64,000 nt of DNA from Porticoccus sp002341315 (GTDB taxonomy: Bacteria > Pseudomonadota > Gammaproteobacteria > Pseudomonadales > Porticoccaceae): assembly GCF_047634355.1 (NCBI RefSeq), contig NZ_JBLIAL010000008.1. One strand, written 5' to 3'. Positions 35,071-43,883 of this stretch are shown here, piece by piece (positions within the stretch are counted from its first letter, which is position 1; every line of letters begins with the position of its first letter). The position numbers and the translations under genes were made by a program. Below the pieces are notes generated by a model, which did no database searches, was not told where the DNA came from, and was given only the letters and a program-made list of their open reading frames with translations.

Positions 35071-36018
35071 ATGGGATTGTTGGTGAACGGGGCATGGCAG
35101 GACAAGTGGTATGACACCCAGGCCAGCGGCGGGGAGTTCAGGCGGCAGGAAAGCCGGTTCCGGCACTGGATTACGGCGGATGGCGGCCCCGGCCCTGATG
35201 GGCAGCGGGGGTTTGCCGCCAGCAGTGGCCGGTATCACCTGTATGTTTCGCTGGCGTGTCCCTGGGCCCATCGGACGCTGATTTTTCGCCAGTTAAAGGG
35301 GTTGGTAGAGCATATTGGTGTCACGGTGGTGGAGCCACTGATGCTGGAGAACGGTTGGGAGTTCAGCGCGGAGGGCGATGATCTCTACGGGCTGGATTAC
35401 CTCTATCAACTCTATTTGAAAGCGGCCCCTGACTATGAAGGCCGGGTGACTGTGCCGTTGTTGTGGGATAAACAGCAGCAGACCATCGTCAATAACGAAT
35501 CTGCCGACATTATCCGAATACTGAACAGTGCTTTTGACTCGATCACCGGCAATCAGCTGGATTTTTACCCTGCGGCTTTGCGCGCGGAAATAGACGCCAT
35601 TAATCAGCGGGTGTACGACGAGATTAATAACGGCGTCTACCGGGCCGGATTTGCCACGACCCAGGCCGCCTACGAAAAGGCCTATGACGCGCTTTTTAAG
35701 GCGCTGGACTGGGTGGAAGACAGGCTGGCGAGTCGGATTTATCTATTGGGAGATCAGGTCACCGAGGCGGACTGGCGATTGTTTACCACGCTGGTTCGCT
35801 TCGATGCGGTCTACCACGGTCACTTCAAATGCAATCGCAACCGCCTGCTGGAGTTTTCGAATTTACCCGGCTATCTGGCCCGGTTATACAAAACCCCCGG
35901 TGTCGCAGAAACCGTCAACCTGGATCACATTAAAAAGCATTACTATGGCAGCCACAAAACCATCAATCCCACCGGTATCGTCCCGGCGGGCCCGGCCCGG
36001 CTGTTCGTCGCTGATTGA
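35071..36018 (+). CDS. Glutathionyl-hydroquinone reductase (Xi-class GST, YqjG/ECM4-like)
   Basis: 315 residues, the family's usual length. The active-site Cys is in YVSLACPWAHRTLIFRQLKG (about 60), the Xi-class hallmark. NNESADIIRILNSAFD and the C-terminal helical domain (ITEADWRLF-like VTEADWRLFTTLVRFDAVYHGHFKCN) are conserved. It reduces glutathionyl-(hydro)quinones. Start ATG 35071 follows GGGAGAGC. Confidence 0.92.
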   Translation: MGLLVNGAWQDKWYDTQASGGEFRRQESRFRHWITADGGPGPDGQRGFAASSGRYHLYVSLACPWAHRTLIFRQLKGLVEHIGVTVVEPLMLENGWEFSAEGDDLYGLDYLYQLYLKAAPDYEGRVTVPLLWDKQQQTIVNNESADIIRILNSAFDSITGNQLDFYPAALRAEIDAINQRVYDEINNGVYRAGFATTQAAYEKAYDALFKALDWVEDRLASRIYLLGDQVTEADWRLFTTLVRFDAVYHGHFKCNRNRLLEFSNLPGYLARLYKTPGVAETVNLDHIKKHYYGSHKTINPTGIVPAGPARLFVAD

Positions 36019-36200
36019 TCGATTGTTCAGTGCTGCTGCCTTTTGATACGTTGCAAGTGACGACGCAGATTCTGTTCACTGATTTCGAGAATGCAGTGGA
36101 GCCATTGAGAAATCCCAATGGCTGTAAAACTAGGGCATACTTGAAGGCTGTTTTAGCGTCGGCCAGTTCGTCCGTCGGCAGTCTGATTTAAGGAATCCCA

Positions 36201-37346
36201 TTGAAACCCAGAAGACCTCACCCCAAAGCCAGACGGCAATCGCCAAGCCGCCCGATTGAATTCCTGATCGAGAGCATCGACCCGATGGGGCAGGGGGTGG
36301 CAAAGATTGACAACAAACCCTGTTTCATTGCCAAGACGTTGCCCGGTGAACAGGGTTCTGCAACCATTACCCGTGCCAGCAAGGGGGTGCTGTTTGCCCG
36401 GCTGGACAGCCTTGCCAGCACTGCTGAAAACCGTATTGCGTCGGCCTGCGAGCATTTTGAGCAGTGCTCCGGCTGTCACTTTCTGCACACGGATTATGAA
36501 AGCGAACTGACCTACAAGCGCAATGCTCTGGCGGATCATCTCAAGCGGCTCAGTGTGGAGACCCCCGACATTCGCGTGGCACCTGCCGAGCAGCGGCTGG
36601 GCTACCGCAATCGCATGCAGTTGCACTACCGTCACAAGTATCTGGGTATGATCGACCCGGTCACCGATGCTGTGCTGGAAATTCCGCACTGCCAGGTGAT
36701 TGATGAGCGACTTCGCGAGACCTTTGACAGCCTCTACCAGGATAAAAACTGGACTGAAGATCACCAGGGTCAGGGGCACTGTGAGCTGTATCTGACCGAT
36801 GACGGTGTCAGTGTGCAATGGGATCAACCCTATGCCCACGGCGGTTTTACCCAGGTCAACGGGGCCATGAATGAGGTGCTGCGTGAGACCGTAAGAGCCC
36901 AGTTGGACGATCTTGAGGTCAGGACGTTGCTGGATCTGTTCTCCGGAGAGGGCAACCTGTCAGATTTGATTCTGCCGGAGCACCCCGGTATCGAGCGGGT
37001 GATGGTGGACTACGCTCCGGAGCGGGCGAAGCTGAAGGAAGAACTGAGCTTTATTCACCTGGATCTTTTTTCCGACACGGCGTTGCGGGCTTTCAGGGCG
37101 CGCACCGAGCACACCCGGTTTGATGTGCTGCTGGTGGACCCACCCCGCAAGGGCTTTGTCCATCTGGCACAATGGGTGAAAGCCTATCGGCCCAAAAAAC
37201 TGATTTACGTCAGTTGCAGTGCCCCCACCATGGTGCGCGATCTGCAGTTGTTGGGCGGTGATTACCGGATCGAACAGGTGAATCTGATTGATCTGTTTCC
37301 CGGCACCTATCACTATGAAACACAGGTTACCATTACCTTCAAATAA
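36201..37346 (+). CDS. TRAM-domain RNA (uracil-5-)methyltransferase-like protein (RlmD/TrmA group)
   Basis: 381 residues from TTG 36201 (AAGGAA ahead). An N-terminal TRAM domain (about 18-75) precedes an iron-sulfur Cys set (CEHFEQCSGCHFLH, about 82-95) and a SAM-dependent methyltransferase domain with LLDLFSGEGNLSDLIL, LLVDPPRKG and a C-terminal YVSCSAPTMVRDL with the likely nucleophile Cys. The family methylates U in tRNA or 23S rRNA. The usual SCNPxTLxRDL motif is altered (SCSAPTMVRD), so the exact target is open. Confidence 0.82.
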   Translation: MKPRRPHPKARRQSPSRPIEFLIESIDPMGQGVAKIDNKPCFIAKTLPGEQGSATITRASKGVLFARLDSLASTAENRIASACEHFEQCSGCHFLHTDYESELTYKRNALADHLKRLSVETPDIRVAPAEQRLGYRNRMQLHYRHKYLGMIDPVTDAVLEIPHCQVIDERLRETFDSLYQDKNWTEDHQGQGHCELYLTDDGVSVQWDQPYAHGGFTQVNGAMNEVLRETVRAQLDDLEVRTLLDLFSGEGNLSDLILPEHPGIERVMVDYAPERAKLKEELSFIHLDLFSDTALRAFRARTEHTRFDVLLVDPPRKGFVHLAQWVKAYRPKKLIYVSCSAPTMVRDLQLLGGDYRIEQVNLIDLFPGTYHYETQVTITFK

Positions 37347-37399
37347 GGGTATTTGCATCGCCTCTTTAATCAGCAGATCAGTTGCAGTAAGTTGTCGGC

Positions 37400-37888
37400 A
37401 TGGATAATCAAACGGTTTCGCTGTCGGCCCGGCTGGGAGAGCTGTTGCTCAATCGCCGTGCCACGGTTACCTGCGCGGAATCCTGTACCGGTGGCGGCGT
37501 CGCCAGTGCCATCACCGGGATTCCCGGCAGTTCCGAATGGTTCCAGCTGGGGCTGGTGACCTACGCCAACAGTGCCAAGCAGCAGTTGCTGGGGTTGTCC
37601 CCCGACGTGCTCGCCGCTGAGGGTGCGGTCAGTGAGGCGGTGGTCATCGACATGGCACGGGCTGTCCTGTCCCTCGCCGGTGCCGATATCAGTGTGGCGG
37701 TGAGCGGTGTGGCGGGGCCGGATGGCGGCACCGAGGCGAAGCCAGTGGGGACGGTCTGGTTTTGCTGGATGCTGCGCGATGGTTCTCCGGTCGCCCGCTG
37801 TTTCAGATTTTCCGGTGACCGGGCGGCGGTGAGAACGGCCGCAGTGCAGCAGGCGTTGCTGGGGTTGATTGAGTTGCTGGATAATTAA
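37400..37888 (+). CDS. pncC: Nicotinamide-nucleotide amidohydrolase PncC (CinA C-terminal domain)
   Basis: 162 residues. The family core is complete: VTCAESCTGGGVASAITGIPGSS, GLVTYANSAKQQLLG, EGAVSEAVVIDMA, AVSGVAGPDGGTEAKPVGTVWF. It hydrolyses NMN to nicotinate mononucleotide and ammonia in pyridine-nucleotide recycling. It is followed by the SOS box and recA, an order widespread in gammaproteobacteria. Confidence 0.93.
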   Translation: MDNQTVSLSARLGELLLNRRATVTCAESCTGGGVASAITGIPGSSEWFQLGLVTYANSAKQQLLGLSPDVLAAEGAVSEAVVIDMARAVLSLAGADISVAVSGVAGPDGGTEAKPVGTVWFCWMLRDGSPVARCFRFSGDRAAVRTAAVQQALLGLIELLDN

Positions 37889-37889
37889 A

Positions 37890-37909
37890 TACTGTATGAC
37901 TATACAGTG
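37890..37909. promoter_or_regulatory. LexA (SOS) box before recA
   Basis: TACTGTATGACTATACAGTG fits CTGT-N8-ACAG exactly and extends as a 20-base near-palindrome. It starts 2 bases after the pncC stop and 76 bases before the recA start, so recA has its own SOS-controlled promoter. Confidence 0.93.
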
Positions 37910-37984
37910 GTTTTGCGTTGCGTTAAGCTAGCGCCATTCTCTACACAGATAGCAAATCTACATAGATAGCAAAGGAGACCTTTC

Positions 37985-39034
37985 ATGGATCCAAACAAGG
38001 AAAAAGCGCTGCAGGCGGCGCTCGGTCAGATCGAGCGGCAATTTGGCAAGGGAACTGTCATGCGGATGGGCGACCGGGAGCATGTGGTCATGCCATCTAT
38101 CTCAACCGGGTCGCTGGGTCTGGATATCGCATTGGGCATCGGTGGTCTGCCGAAAGGTCGTGTGGTGGAAATTTATGGGCCGGAATCCTCCGGTAAAACC
38201 ACGTTGACGCTTCAGGTGATTGCCGAGGCGCAAAAGAAAGGCGGCACCTGTGCTTTTGTGGATGCGGAACATGCGCTGGATCCCGACTACGCCGAAAAAC
38301 TGGGTGTCAATGTGGACGACCTGATTGTCTCCCAGCCGGATACCGGGGAACAGGCTCTGGAAGTCACCGATATGCTGGTGCGTTCAGGGGCCATTGATGT
38401 GCTGGTGGTGGATTCGGTGGCGGCCCTGACGCCACGTGCAGAAATCGAAGGTGAAATGGGTGATCACCATGTGGGCTTGCAGGCCCGTTTGATGTCCCAG
38501 GCACTGCGCAAGCTGACCAGCAATATCAAGCAGGCCAACTGTCTGGTGATCTTTATTAACCAGATCAGAATGAAGATCGGGGTGATGTTTGGCAATCCGG
38601 AAACCACCACGGGCGGTAATGCCCTTAAATTTTACTCCTCGGTGCGACTGGATATTCGGCGTATCGGTGCCGTCAAGGAAGGCGAAGAAGTGGTGGGTAA
38701 TGAAACCCGCGTGAAGGTGGTTAAAAACAAGGTATCTCCTCCGTTCAAGCAGTGTGAATTCCAGATTTTATACGGTGCGGGCATCAACCATCTGGGTGAA
38801 GTGGTCGATCTGGGGGTCAAGTGTGGCCTGATTGACAAGGCAGGTGCCTGGTATGCCTATAACGGCACCAAAATTGGACAGGGAAAGGCGAATGCCTGCG
38901 AGTATTTGAAGGAAAATCCGGAAATTGCCGCTGAGGTTGAACAGAAAATCCGTCAGCAGTTAATGGCCCCGGCCAAGCCTCCAAAACAGGAGCTGCCAGC
39001 GGATCCTGCAGAAACGGAAGAGATTCAAAACTGA
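37985..39034 (+). CDS. recA: Recombinase RecA
   Basis: 349 residues. Walker A GPESSGKTT at 65-73, Walker B region VLVVDSVAAL, the L1/L2 loops (EGEMGDHHVGLQARLMSQALR, NQIRMKIGVMFGNPETTTGGNALKF) and an acidic C-terminal tail are all present. It drives strand exchange and stimulates LexA self-cleavage. The ribosome site AAGGAGA precedes ATG 37985. Confidence 0.98.
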   Translation: MDPNKEKALQAALGQIERQFGKGTVMRMGDREHVVMPSISTGSLGLDIALGIGGLPKGRVVEIYGPESSGKTTLTLQVIAEAQKKGGTCAFVDAEHALDPDYAEKLGVNVDDLIVSQPDTGEQALEVTDMLVRSGAIDVLVVDSVAALTPRAEIEGEMGDHHVGLQARLMSQALRKLTSNIKQANCLVIFINQIRMKIGVMFGNPETTTGGNALKFYSSVRLDIRRIGAVKEGEEVVGNETRVKVVKNKVSPPFKQCEFQILYGAGINHLGEVVDLGVKCGLIDKAGAWYAYNGTKIGQGKANACEYLKENPEIAAEVEQKIRQQLMAPAKPPKQELPADPAETEEIQN

Positions 39035-39062
39035 CCGCTGTGAACAGCTGGTCGCAGGAGGT

Positions 39063-39098
39063 AAAAAAACCGCATCCGGAACCTGATGCGGTTTTTTT
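39063..39098 (+). terminator. Rho-independent terminator of recA
   Basis: AAAAAAACCGCATC/GATGCGGTTTTTTT with an 8-base loop: a long stem with T-run, 28 bases after the recA stop. Confidence 0.92.
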
Positions 39099-39196
39099 GT
39101 GGCCATCTGGATTTCCTGATTCAATATCAGTCTGATGGTGAGGGGTGCGCTCGCGACTTTCCGGAAAGGTTCCCTGAGGGGGCGGTAAAACGATTG

Positions 39197-39967
39197 ATGG
39201 ATATATCAGAACTGGTTCTCTACAAAAGTATTCTGGTGCTCGGGTTTCTGATGCTTTTATTCGTATCTGAACGCAAATGGCCTGCTGCGCAACGGCCCGG
39301 TGCCATTGCCACTCCCCGTCGGCTCGGTAAAAATCTCTCGCTGTGGCTCTGTAACAGTGCCCTATCGCCGCTGATTGTCTTGCCTATTACGCTGTTTGCC
39401 GTGAACCAGAGCGCGGCGGATTGGCGAACTGTTTGGCCGGAGGACGGCTGGGGCATTGCATTGGATATCCTGTTGCTGGATCTGTGGATTTACTGGTGGC
39501 ACCGTGCCAATCACCGCCTGCCCCTGCTATGGCGTTTTCATCGGGTTCATCACCTCGACCAGTGGCTGGACGTGACGTCAGCTGTGCGGTTTCATTTCGG
39601 TGAGGTGGTGTTGTCGGCACTGGTGCGTGGTGCCGTTATTCTGCTGATCGGGTTCCCGTTGCTCTCGGTAATTCTTTTTGAATCCCTGGTGCTGGCAATG
39701 GCGGGTTTTCACCATTCGAATATCCGGCTGCCCGCGAATCTGGAGAAGTGGCTCTCGTGGGTGATCGTGACACCCTCTATTCATTGGGTGCACCACCATA
39801 TTGACCAGCGCGACACGGACAGTAATTATGGGGCTATATTCAGCTTCTGGGATCGCCTGTTTGCCAGTCGGTCGGACAAGGTTCGCGAACCGGCCATGCC
39901 GATTGGTGTGGATCAGGCAAAGGATGAGGGGTTTTGGTCCCTGTTGTTAATACCATTTCGGCGTTGA
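39197..39967 (+). CDS. Sterol desaturase/fatty acid hydroxylase-family membrane protein
   Basis: 256 residues from ATG 39197; the frame to 39086 starts inside the recA terminator. Helices lie at about 8-26, 50-70 and 130-150. The eight-His di-iron pattern is present: HRANHRLPLLWRFHRVHH (HxxxH, HxxHH), HHSN and SIHWVHHHID. The family oxidises lipids in the membrane with O2. The substrate is unknown. It lies between recA and recX. Confidence 0.85.
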   Translation: MDISELVLYKSILVLGFLMLLFVSERKWPAAQRPGAIATPRRLGKNLSLWLCNSALSPLIVLPITLFAVNQSAADWRTVWPEDGWGIALDILLLDLWIYWWHRANHRLPLLWRFHRVHHLDQWLDVTSAVRFHFGEVVLSALVRGAVILLIGFPLLSVILFESLVLAMAGFHHSNIRLPANLEKWLSWVIVTPSIHWVHHHIDQRDTDSNYGAIFSFWDRLFASRSDKVREPAMPIGVDQAKDEGFWSLLLIPFRR

Positions 39968-40037
39968 CCGCTGGGTCGACCGGGCAGTGCTTTTACCAAT
40001 GAAATAGTCACCGGATTCGTCCGGCAGGAGTAGATCA

Positions 40038-40718
40038 ATGGATAGTTATCAGGAACTGATCAGCGTGATTGCCCTGACGGCAGGCGTTGGCTGGGCCAGT
40101 GGCATCAATCTGTATGCGCTGGTACTGGTATTGGGCATAGCGGGAGCGACCGGTAACATCCAGTTGCCCGCGGAGCTGGCCGTGGTGCAGAGTCCGATGG
40201 TGATCATGGCCGCCGGCGTCATGTATGTGATTGAATTTATTGCGGACAAAGTACCAGGGGTGGATACCGGCTGGGATACCCTGCATACCTTCATCCGCAT
40301 ACCCGCCGGGGCCATGCTGGCTGCGGGGGCGGTGGGCGATGTCACGCCGGCGCTGGAAATTGCGGCGGGGTTGATGGGGGGTACTCTGGCCGGTGCCAGC
40401 CATCTCACCAAGGCCTCCACCCGGGCGGTGATCAATACGTCTCCTGAACCCGTCAGCAACTGGACCGCATCCATCAGTGAAGACCTGCTGGTGTTGGGAG
40501 GGCTGTGGACAATGTTTAATCACCCGGTATTGTTCCTCTGTCTGATGGTACTGTTTATTGCGCTGGTGATCTGGTTGTTGCCGAAGTTATGGCGACTGAT
40601 TAAAAAGATTTTTCGCAAGATTGGTGAGTGGCTGGGCATTGTCGAGAAGCCCGTCGCCCGGACCGTTCCGGATGCCGAGCCGCCGGTTGCGCTGCCGCCG
40701 GAGGAGCGGTCGCCTTGA
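40038..40718 (+). CDS. DUF4126 membrane protein
   Basis: 226 residues from ATG 40038 (GGCAGGAG ahead). Several helices, with the family-typical ASGINLYALVLVLGI, FIADKVPGVDTGWDTLHTFIRIPAGAMLAA and a C-terminal helix pair, followed by a basic, Pro-rich tail. Function unknown. Its stop overlaps the recX TTG start. Confidence 0.82.
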   Translation: MDSYQELISVIALTAGVGWASGINLYALVLVLGIAGATGNIQLPAELAVVQSPMVIMAAGVMYVIEFIADKVPGVDTGWDTLHTFIRIPAGAMLAAGAVGDVTPALEIAAGLMGGTLAGASHLTKASTRAVINTSPEPVSNWTASISEDLLVLGGLWTMFNHPVLFLCLMVLFIALVIWLLPKLWRLIKKIFRKIGEWLGIVEKPVARTVPDAEPPVALPPEERSP

Positions 40719-41194
40719 AGAAACCCGCCGAATTGGACCCGCAGCGTTTGATTCGCCACCGGGCCATGGATCTGCTGGCCCGTCGTGAGCACTCCGCCCA
40801 TGAATTGCAGGCCAAGCTGGTGGAGAAGTTTCCCGAGCACGCCCCGCTGGTAGAGCTGGTGTTGGCGGGGCTGACGCGGGACAATCTGCAATCTGACCAG
40901 CGTTTTGCTGAGTCCTATGTTCGCGCGCTTATTCACCGCGGGCAGGGGCCCTATCGGATTCGTCAGGCACTACAGCAGCGGGGGGTCGATACGTTCCTGG
41001 CCGAGCAGACGATTGCCGATTGCGATGAGGACTGGTTTGAACTGGCCGTTCAGGTGATGCATAAGAAATATGGTCGTCAGCCCTGCACCAGTTTTGCCGA
41101 GCGCGCCAGGCGCAGCCGTTTTCTTCAGTACCGAGGGTTCAGTGCTGAACAGATTCAGGCCTGCTTTACTGGTACTGAAAAGGATGATGGTTGA
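40715..41194 (+). CDS. recX: Regulatory protein RecX
   Basis: 159 residues from TTG 40715 (TTGA overlap with the previous stop), with GGAGGAG 8 bases ahead; the frame to 40628 lies inside DUF4126. Three-helix RecX repeats: RAMDLLARREHSAHELQAKL, DQRFAESYVRALIHRGQGPYRI and FLQYRGFSAEQIQAC. It binds and inhibits RecA filaments. Here it is separated from recA by two genes and a terminator, which is less usual. Its end overlaps the convergent hydrolase by 29 bases. Confidence 0.9.
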   Translation: MKKPAELDPQRLIRHRAMDLLARREHSAHELQAKLVEKFPEHAPLVELVLAGLTRDNLQSDQRFAESYVRALIHRGQGPYRIRQALQQRGVDTFLAEQTIADCDEDWFELAVQVMHKKYGRQPCTSFAERARRSRFLQYRGFSAEQIQACFTGTEKDDG

Positions 41195-42167
41195 ATATTT
41201 CAGCCAGACAGCGATCGATCCAGCAATCCAGCCGGTAGTTTTCAACAAACCCGCAGTGTCCACCCAATGCCGTCACCACAAACGCGAGTGAATCGGGGCG
41301 GTGAATCTTTTCCAGATCGGTCACCGGCACAATCGGATCATCCTCACTTGTTATAAGGTAGGCCGGCACGTTGAGGTTGGACAACCTGTCGCCGCTCAGT
41401 GCGTAGGCGGAGAAGTATTCGCTGGCATCCCTGAATGGAGTGAAGGTGGGCACAAAATAGTCATTCAGGGTGATCAGTGATGAGAAATGTGGCAGTGGTT
41501 TGTCATCCAGCAGCTCGGGGAAAAAATGCAGTTTTTTCTCCAGTGAACGGGTCCACTTGTCAAAGAAATGGTTGCGGTAAACCGGGCCGTCCATAATGCG
41601 TTCCATGGCATGTGCAGGATCCACGGGCGGACAGATGGCCACTACTGACGACAGTGGTATCTCGGTGCCGACATCGGCGGCAATGCGCAGGGCAAAATTG
41701 CCCCCCAGTGAATAGCCGGCCAGGGAACAGTGGCGGTGAGGTTGTTGCCGCAAAAAATCCATGATGGCACTGGCAACCTCCTCGGACAGGGTGGAGTTGA
41801 ACGTCCCGCTGTTGAGATGCAGGCTCCCACCGTGGTCGCGAAGGTTGAGTCTCAACACATTGAAACCGCGTTGGTAAAGATAGTGGGCGGCGGAGAGTAT
41901 GTAGGTGGACTCTGCGCTCCCCTCCCAGCCGTGCAATAACACAGCCAGTTTATTATTGTCGCGATCTGCCCGATCAAATGCTGCCAACAGTTTTACCGCC
42001 TGACCATCGTGTGAGCCGTTGAGCAGGAAGGTCTTGCTGCGTGCTCTCATGGCCAGGCAGCGATTGTTAACCAGCCATTGTCTGGGTCCTGCGTTGCTGA
42101 GCAAGCTCTGGATATGTGCATTGCGCAAGCCGGGTGGTGGGCAAAAGTCGGGCAGCTGGAGGTGCAT
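41166..42167 (-). CDS. YheT-like alpha/beta hydrolase
   Basis: 333 residues from ATG 42167; the alternative TTG 42188 lacks a ribosome site. Family features: HIQSLLS near the start, LLHGWEGSAESTYILSAAHYLYQRGFNVLRLNLRDHGGS, nucleophile elbow GYSLGGNFALR, Asp in ITSEDDPIVP and His in ALGGHCGF. Hydrolases of this type act on esters; the substrate is unknown. Confidence 0.87.
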   Translation of the reverse strand: MHLQLPDFCPPPGLRNAHIQSLLSNAGPRQWLVNNRCLAMRARSKTFLLNGSHDGQAVKLLAAFDRADRDNNKLAVLLHGWEGSAESTYILSAAHYLYQRGFNVLRLNLRDHGGSLHLNSGTFNSTLSEEVASAIMDFLRQQPHRHCSLAGYSLGGNFALRIAADVGTEIPLSSVVAICPPVDPAHAMERIMDGPVYRNHFFDKWTRSLEKKLHFFPELLDDKPLPHFSSLITLNDYFVPTFTPFRDASEYFSAYALSGDRLSNLNVPAYLITSEDDPIVPVTDLEKIHRPDSLAFVVTALGGHCGFVENYRLDCWIDRCLAEIFNHHPFQYQ

Positions 42168-42301
42168 GGCGACTACTTGAACTCCCAAGGTGAATACGGG
42201 CTATCATAGCACCCATAGAATTAAATACATGACCTCAGGAACGGAGGCGCCGGGATACAATCTAACAGGCAGGTTTGAACCATTTTAGCTGGGGTGTTGA
42301 A

Positions 42302-42703
42302 TTGAAATCGTGGAAGCGTTGGACCATATTCTGGGTCTTCCTGGCCTTCGGGCCTCAACTTCTGGCTGAGGAGTGGCCCCGGTATGGTGTCTCGAAAACC
42401 GGACAGAAGGCAAAATCGGAAATGGTTACTGATGCCGAACTGGCGCTCTGGGGGATTGTGGATGGTTGCCTGAACAGTAAGCTGGTCCATTATTTTTACG
42501 TGCTGAATTCCCACGCGGCGGTACTTGAGTTGGCCGGTGGCAAAAAAGTGCTGATGCGTTTCCATGGCGACTGCCAGGGTGTCGAACAATACGGTTTCGT
42601 TCACACGGCGCAAAATGATAAATTTTGTGCGGATTCCCACTCAATCAGAGTGCTACAAACCGGTGATCGGTGTAAGGTTGAATCGCTCGAACCCTATCCC
42701 TGA
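42302..42703 (+). CDS. Exported Cys-containing protein, DUF6491-like
   Basis: 133 residues from TTG 42302 (GGGGTG ahead); the TTG at 42275 has a poorly spaced site. A signal peptide (WKRWTIFWVFLAFGPQLLAEE) precedes GCLNS, DCQG, KFCADSHSIRV and RCKVESLEPY, a spacing of four Cys that resembles DUF6491 proteins. Probably periplasmic with two disulfides. The function is unknown. Confidence 0.6.
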   Translation: MKSWKRWTIFWVFLAFGPQLLAEEWPRYGVSKTGQKAKSEMVTDAELALWGIVDGCLNSKLVHYFYVLNSHAAVLELAGGKKVLMRFHGDCQGVEQYGFVHTAQNDKFCADSHSIRVLQTGDRCKVESLEPYP

Positions 42704-42738
42704 TATTGTCATTACTGCTAACCCAACACGAGTCGATC

Positions 42739-43572
42739 ATGTTATTGAGATGTCTGTCCCTGTGTCGTCGGCCGCTTGTTCTGCTGCTGTGTCTGCTGCC
42801 GATGGCGTCCTTTTCGCTGGAGCTTAAAGGCGAGCTGGTGCAGGGTGGCATGCTGGTCGGCCAGGTGACGCCCGGCGAGCAGGTTGAGGTCATGGGCCGT
42901 CCTGTCAGGGTGGATGATCAGGGCTTGTTTGTATTTGGGCTTGGTCGGGATGCTCCGGCAGAAATCAAGCTCACCCACACCAATGGCGGTAATGAGGTGG
43001 TGACCTACAGTTACGCTGTGGCGCAGAGAGTCTATCGCGAGCAGCGTGTGGAGGGTGTCCCACAGAAGACCGTCACACCGCCGCCCGAGGTGCTGGAGCG
43101 AATTCGACGGGAGGCGACCCTGGTGCGTGAGGCGAGAACCGTGGACGACCGACGAACAGATTTCCTGTCAGGCTTTGTCAAACCCCTGGAAGGGCCTATC
43201 ACCGGCGTCTATGGCAGTCGCAGGGTGTACAACGGTACACCGGGAAATCCTCACTACGGTCTGGATATCGCTGCCCCCACCGGTACTGAGGTTTTTGCCC
43301 CGGCACCGGGTGTCGTGACGCTGGTGCACCGCGATATGTTTTATTCGGGTGGCACCCTGTTGATCGATCACGGTTACGGTATCAGTTCCACCTTCATCCA
43401 CCTCAGTGAGCTGCTGGTTGAAGAGGGGCAGCAAGTTGCCCCCGGTGACCCGATTGCCCGCGTCGGAGCGACCGGTCGTGCCACCGGCCCGCATCTGGAC
43501 TGGCGGATCAACTGGTTCGAGGTCCGTCTCGATCCGGCGCTGGTGCTGGAACAGTTTCCCGCAGCAAAGTAA
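42739..43572 (+). CDS. M23 (LytM-type) peptidase, exported
   Basis: 277 residues from ATG 42739. Signal peptide (RRPLVLLLCLLPMASFS), a beta-rich N-terminal domain (ELVQGGMLVGQVTPGEQVEV) and the C-terminal peptidase M23 domain with zinc ligands in NPHYGLDIAAPTGTEV and GRATGPHLDWRI. The family cuts cross-bridges in peptidoglycan. All ligands seem present, so it should be active. Confidence 0.88.
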   Translation: MLLRCLSLCRRPLVLLLCLLPMASFSLELKGELVQGGMLVGQVTPGEQVEVMGRPVRVDDQGLFVFGLGRDAPAEIKLTHTNGGNEVVTYSYAVAQRVYREQRVEGVPQKTVTPPPEVLERIRREATLVREARTVDDRRTDFLSGFVKPLEGPITGVYGSRRVYNGTPGNPHYGLDIAAPTGTEVFAPAPGVVTLVHRDMFYSGGTLLIDHGYGISSTFIHLSELLVEEGQQVAPGDPIARVGATGRATGPHLDWRINWFEVRLDPALVLEQFPAAK

Positions 43573-43671
43573 TGTAACCGGATACTGAATCCCGATACTG
43601 CAGGCGTAGTCTTGGGGCCGCCTTTCCCTTAAACTTCCTCCTTGCAACTTTCGCTACGCTCCGGATTCGTG

Positions 43672-43866
43672 ATGATTGATAAAAAACTACTCAGTATCCT
43701 GGTCTGCCCGGTGAGTAAGGGATCACTGGAATATGACAGGGAAAAAGACGAGCTTGTCTGCCGCGCCAGCGGTCTGGCCTACCCGATCCGCGATGGTATC
43801 CCGGTGATGCTGGAAAGTGAGGCCCGCCCACTCAGCACCGACGAAAAACTCGGTGACACTCACTAG
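43672..43866 (+). CDS. Trm112-family protein (YcaR-like)
   Basis: 64 residues from ATG 43672. LLSILVCPVSKGSLEYDREKDELVCRASGLAYPIRDGIPVML is the Trm112/UPF0434 core. Only two Cys remain (CPV and VCR), so zinc binding is doubtful, as in many bacterial members. The family partners methyltransferases in eukaryotes; its bacterial role is uncertain. Confidence 0.88.
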   Translation: MIDKKLLSILVCPVSKGSLEYDREKDELVCRASGLAYPIRDGIPVMLESEARPLSTDEKLGDTH

Positions 43867-43883
43867 TCGGAGGTCAACAAACC

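Noticed and set aside
34755..35114. 119-residue plus-strand frame
   Set aside because: TTG start, no ribosome site, no family signal, and it overlaps the well-supported glutathionyl-hydroquinone reductase start.
39086..39196. Extended N-terminus of the desaturase-like gene
   Set aside because: The start would lie inside the recA terminator hairpin; ATG 39197 fits the membrane topology better.
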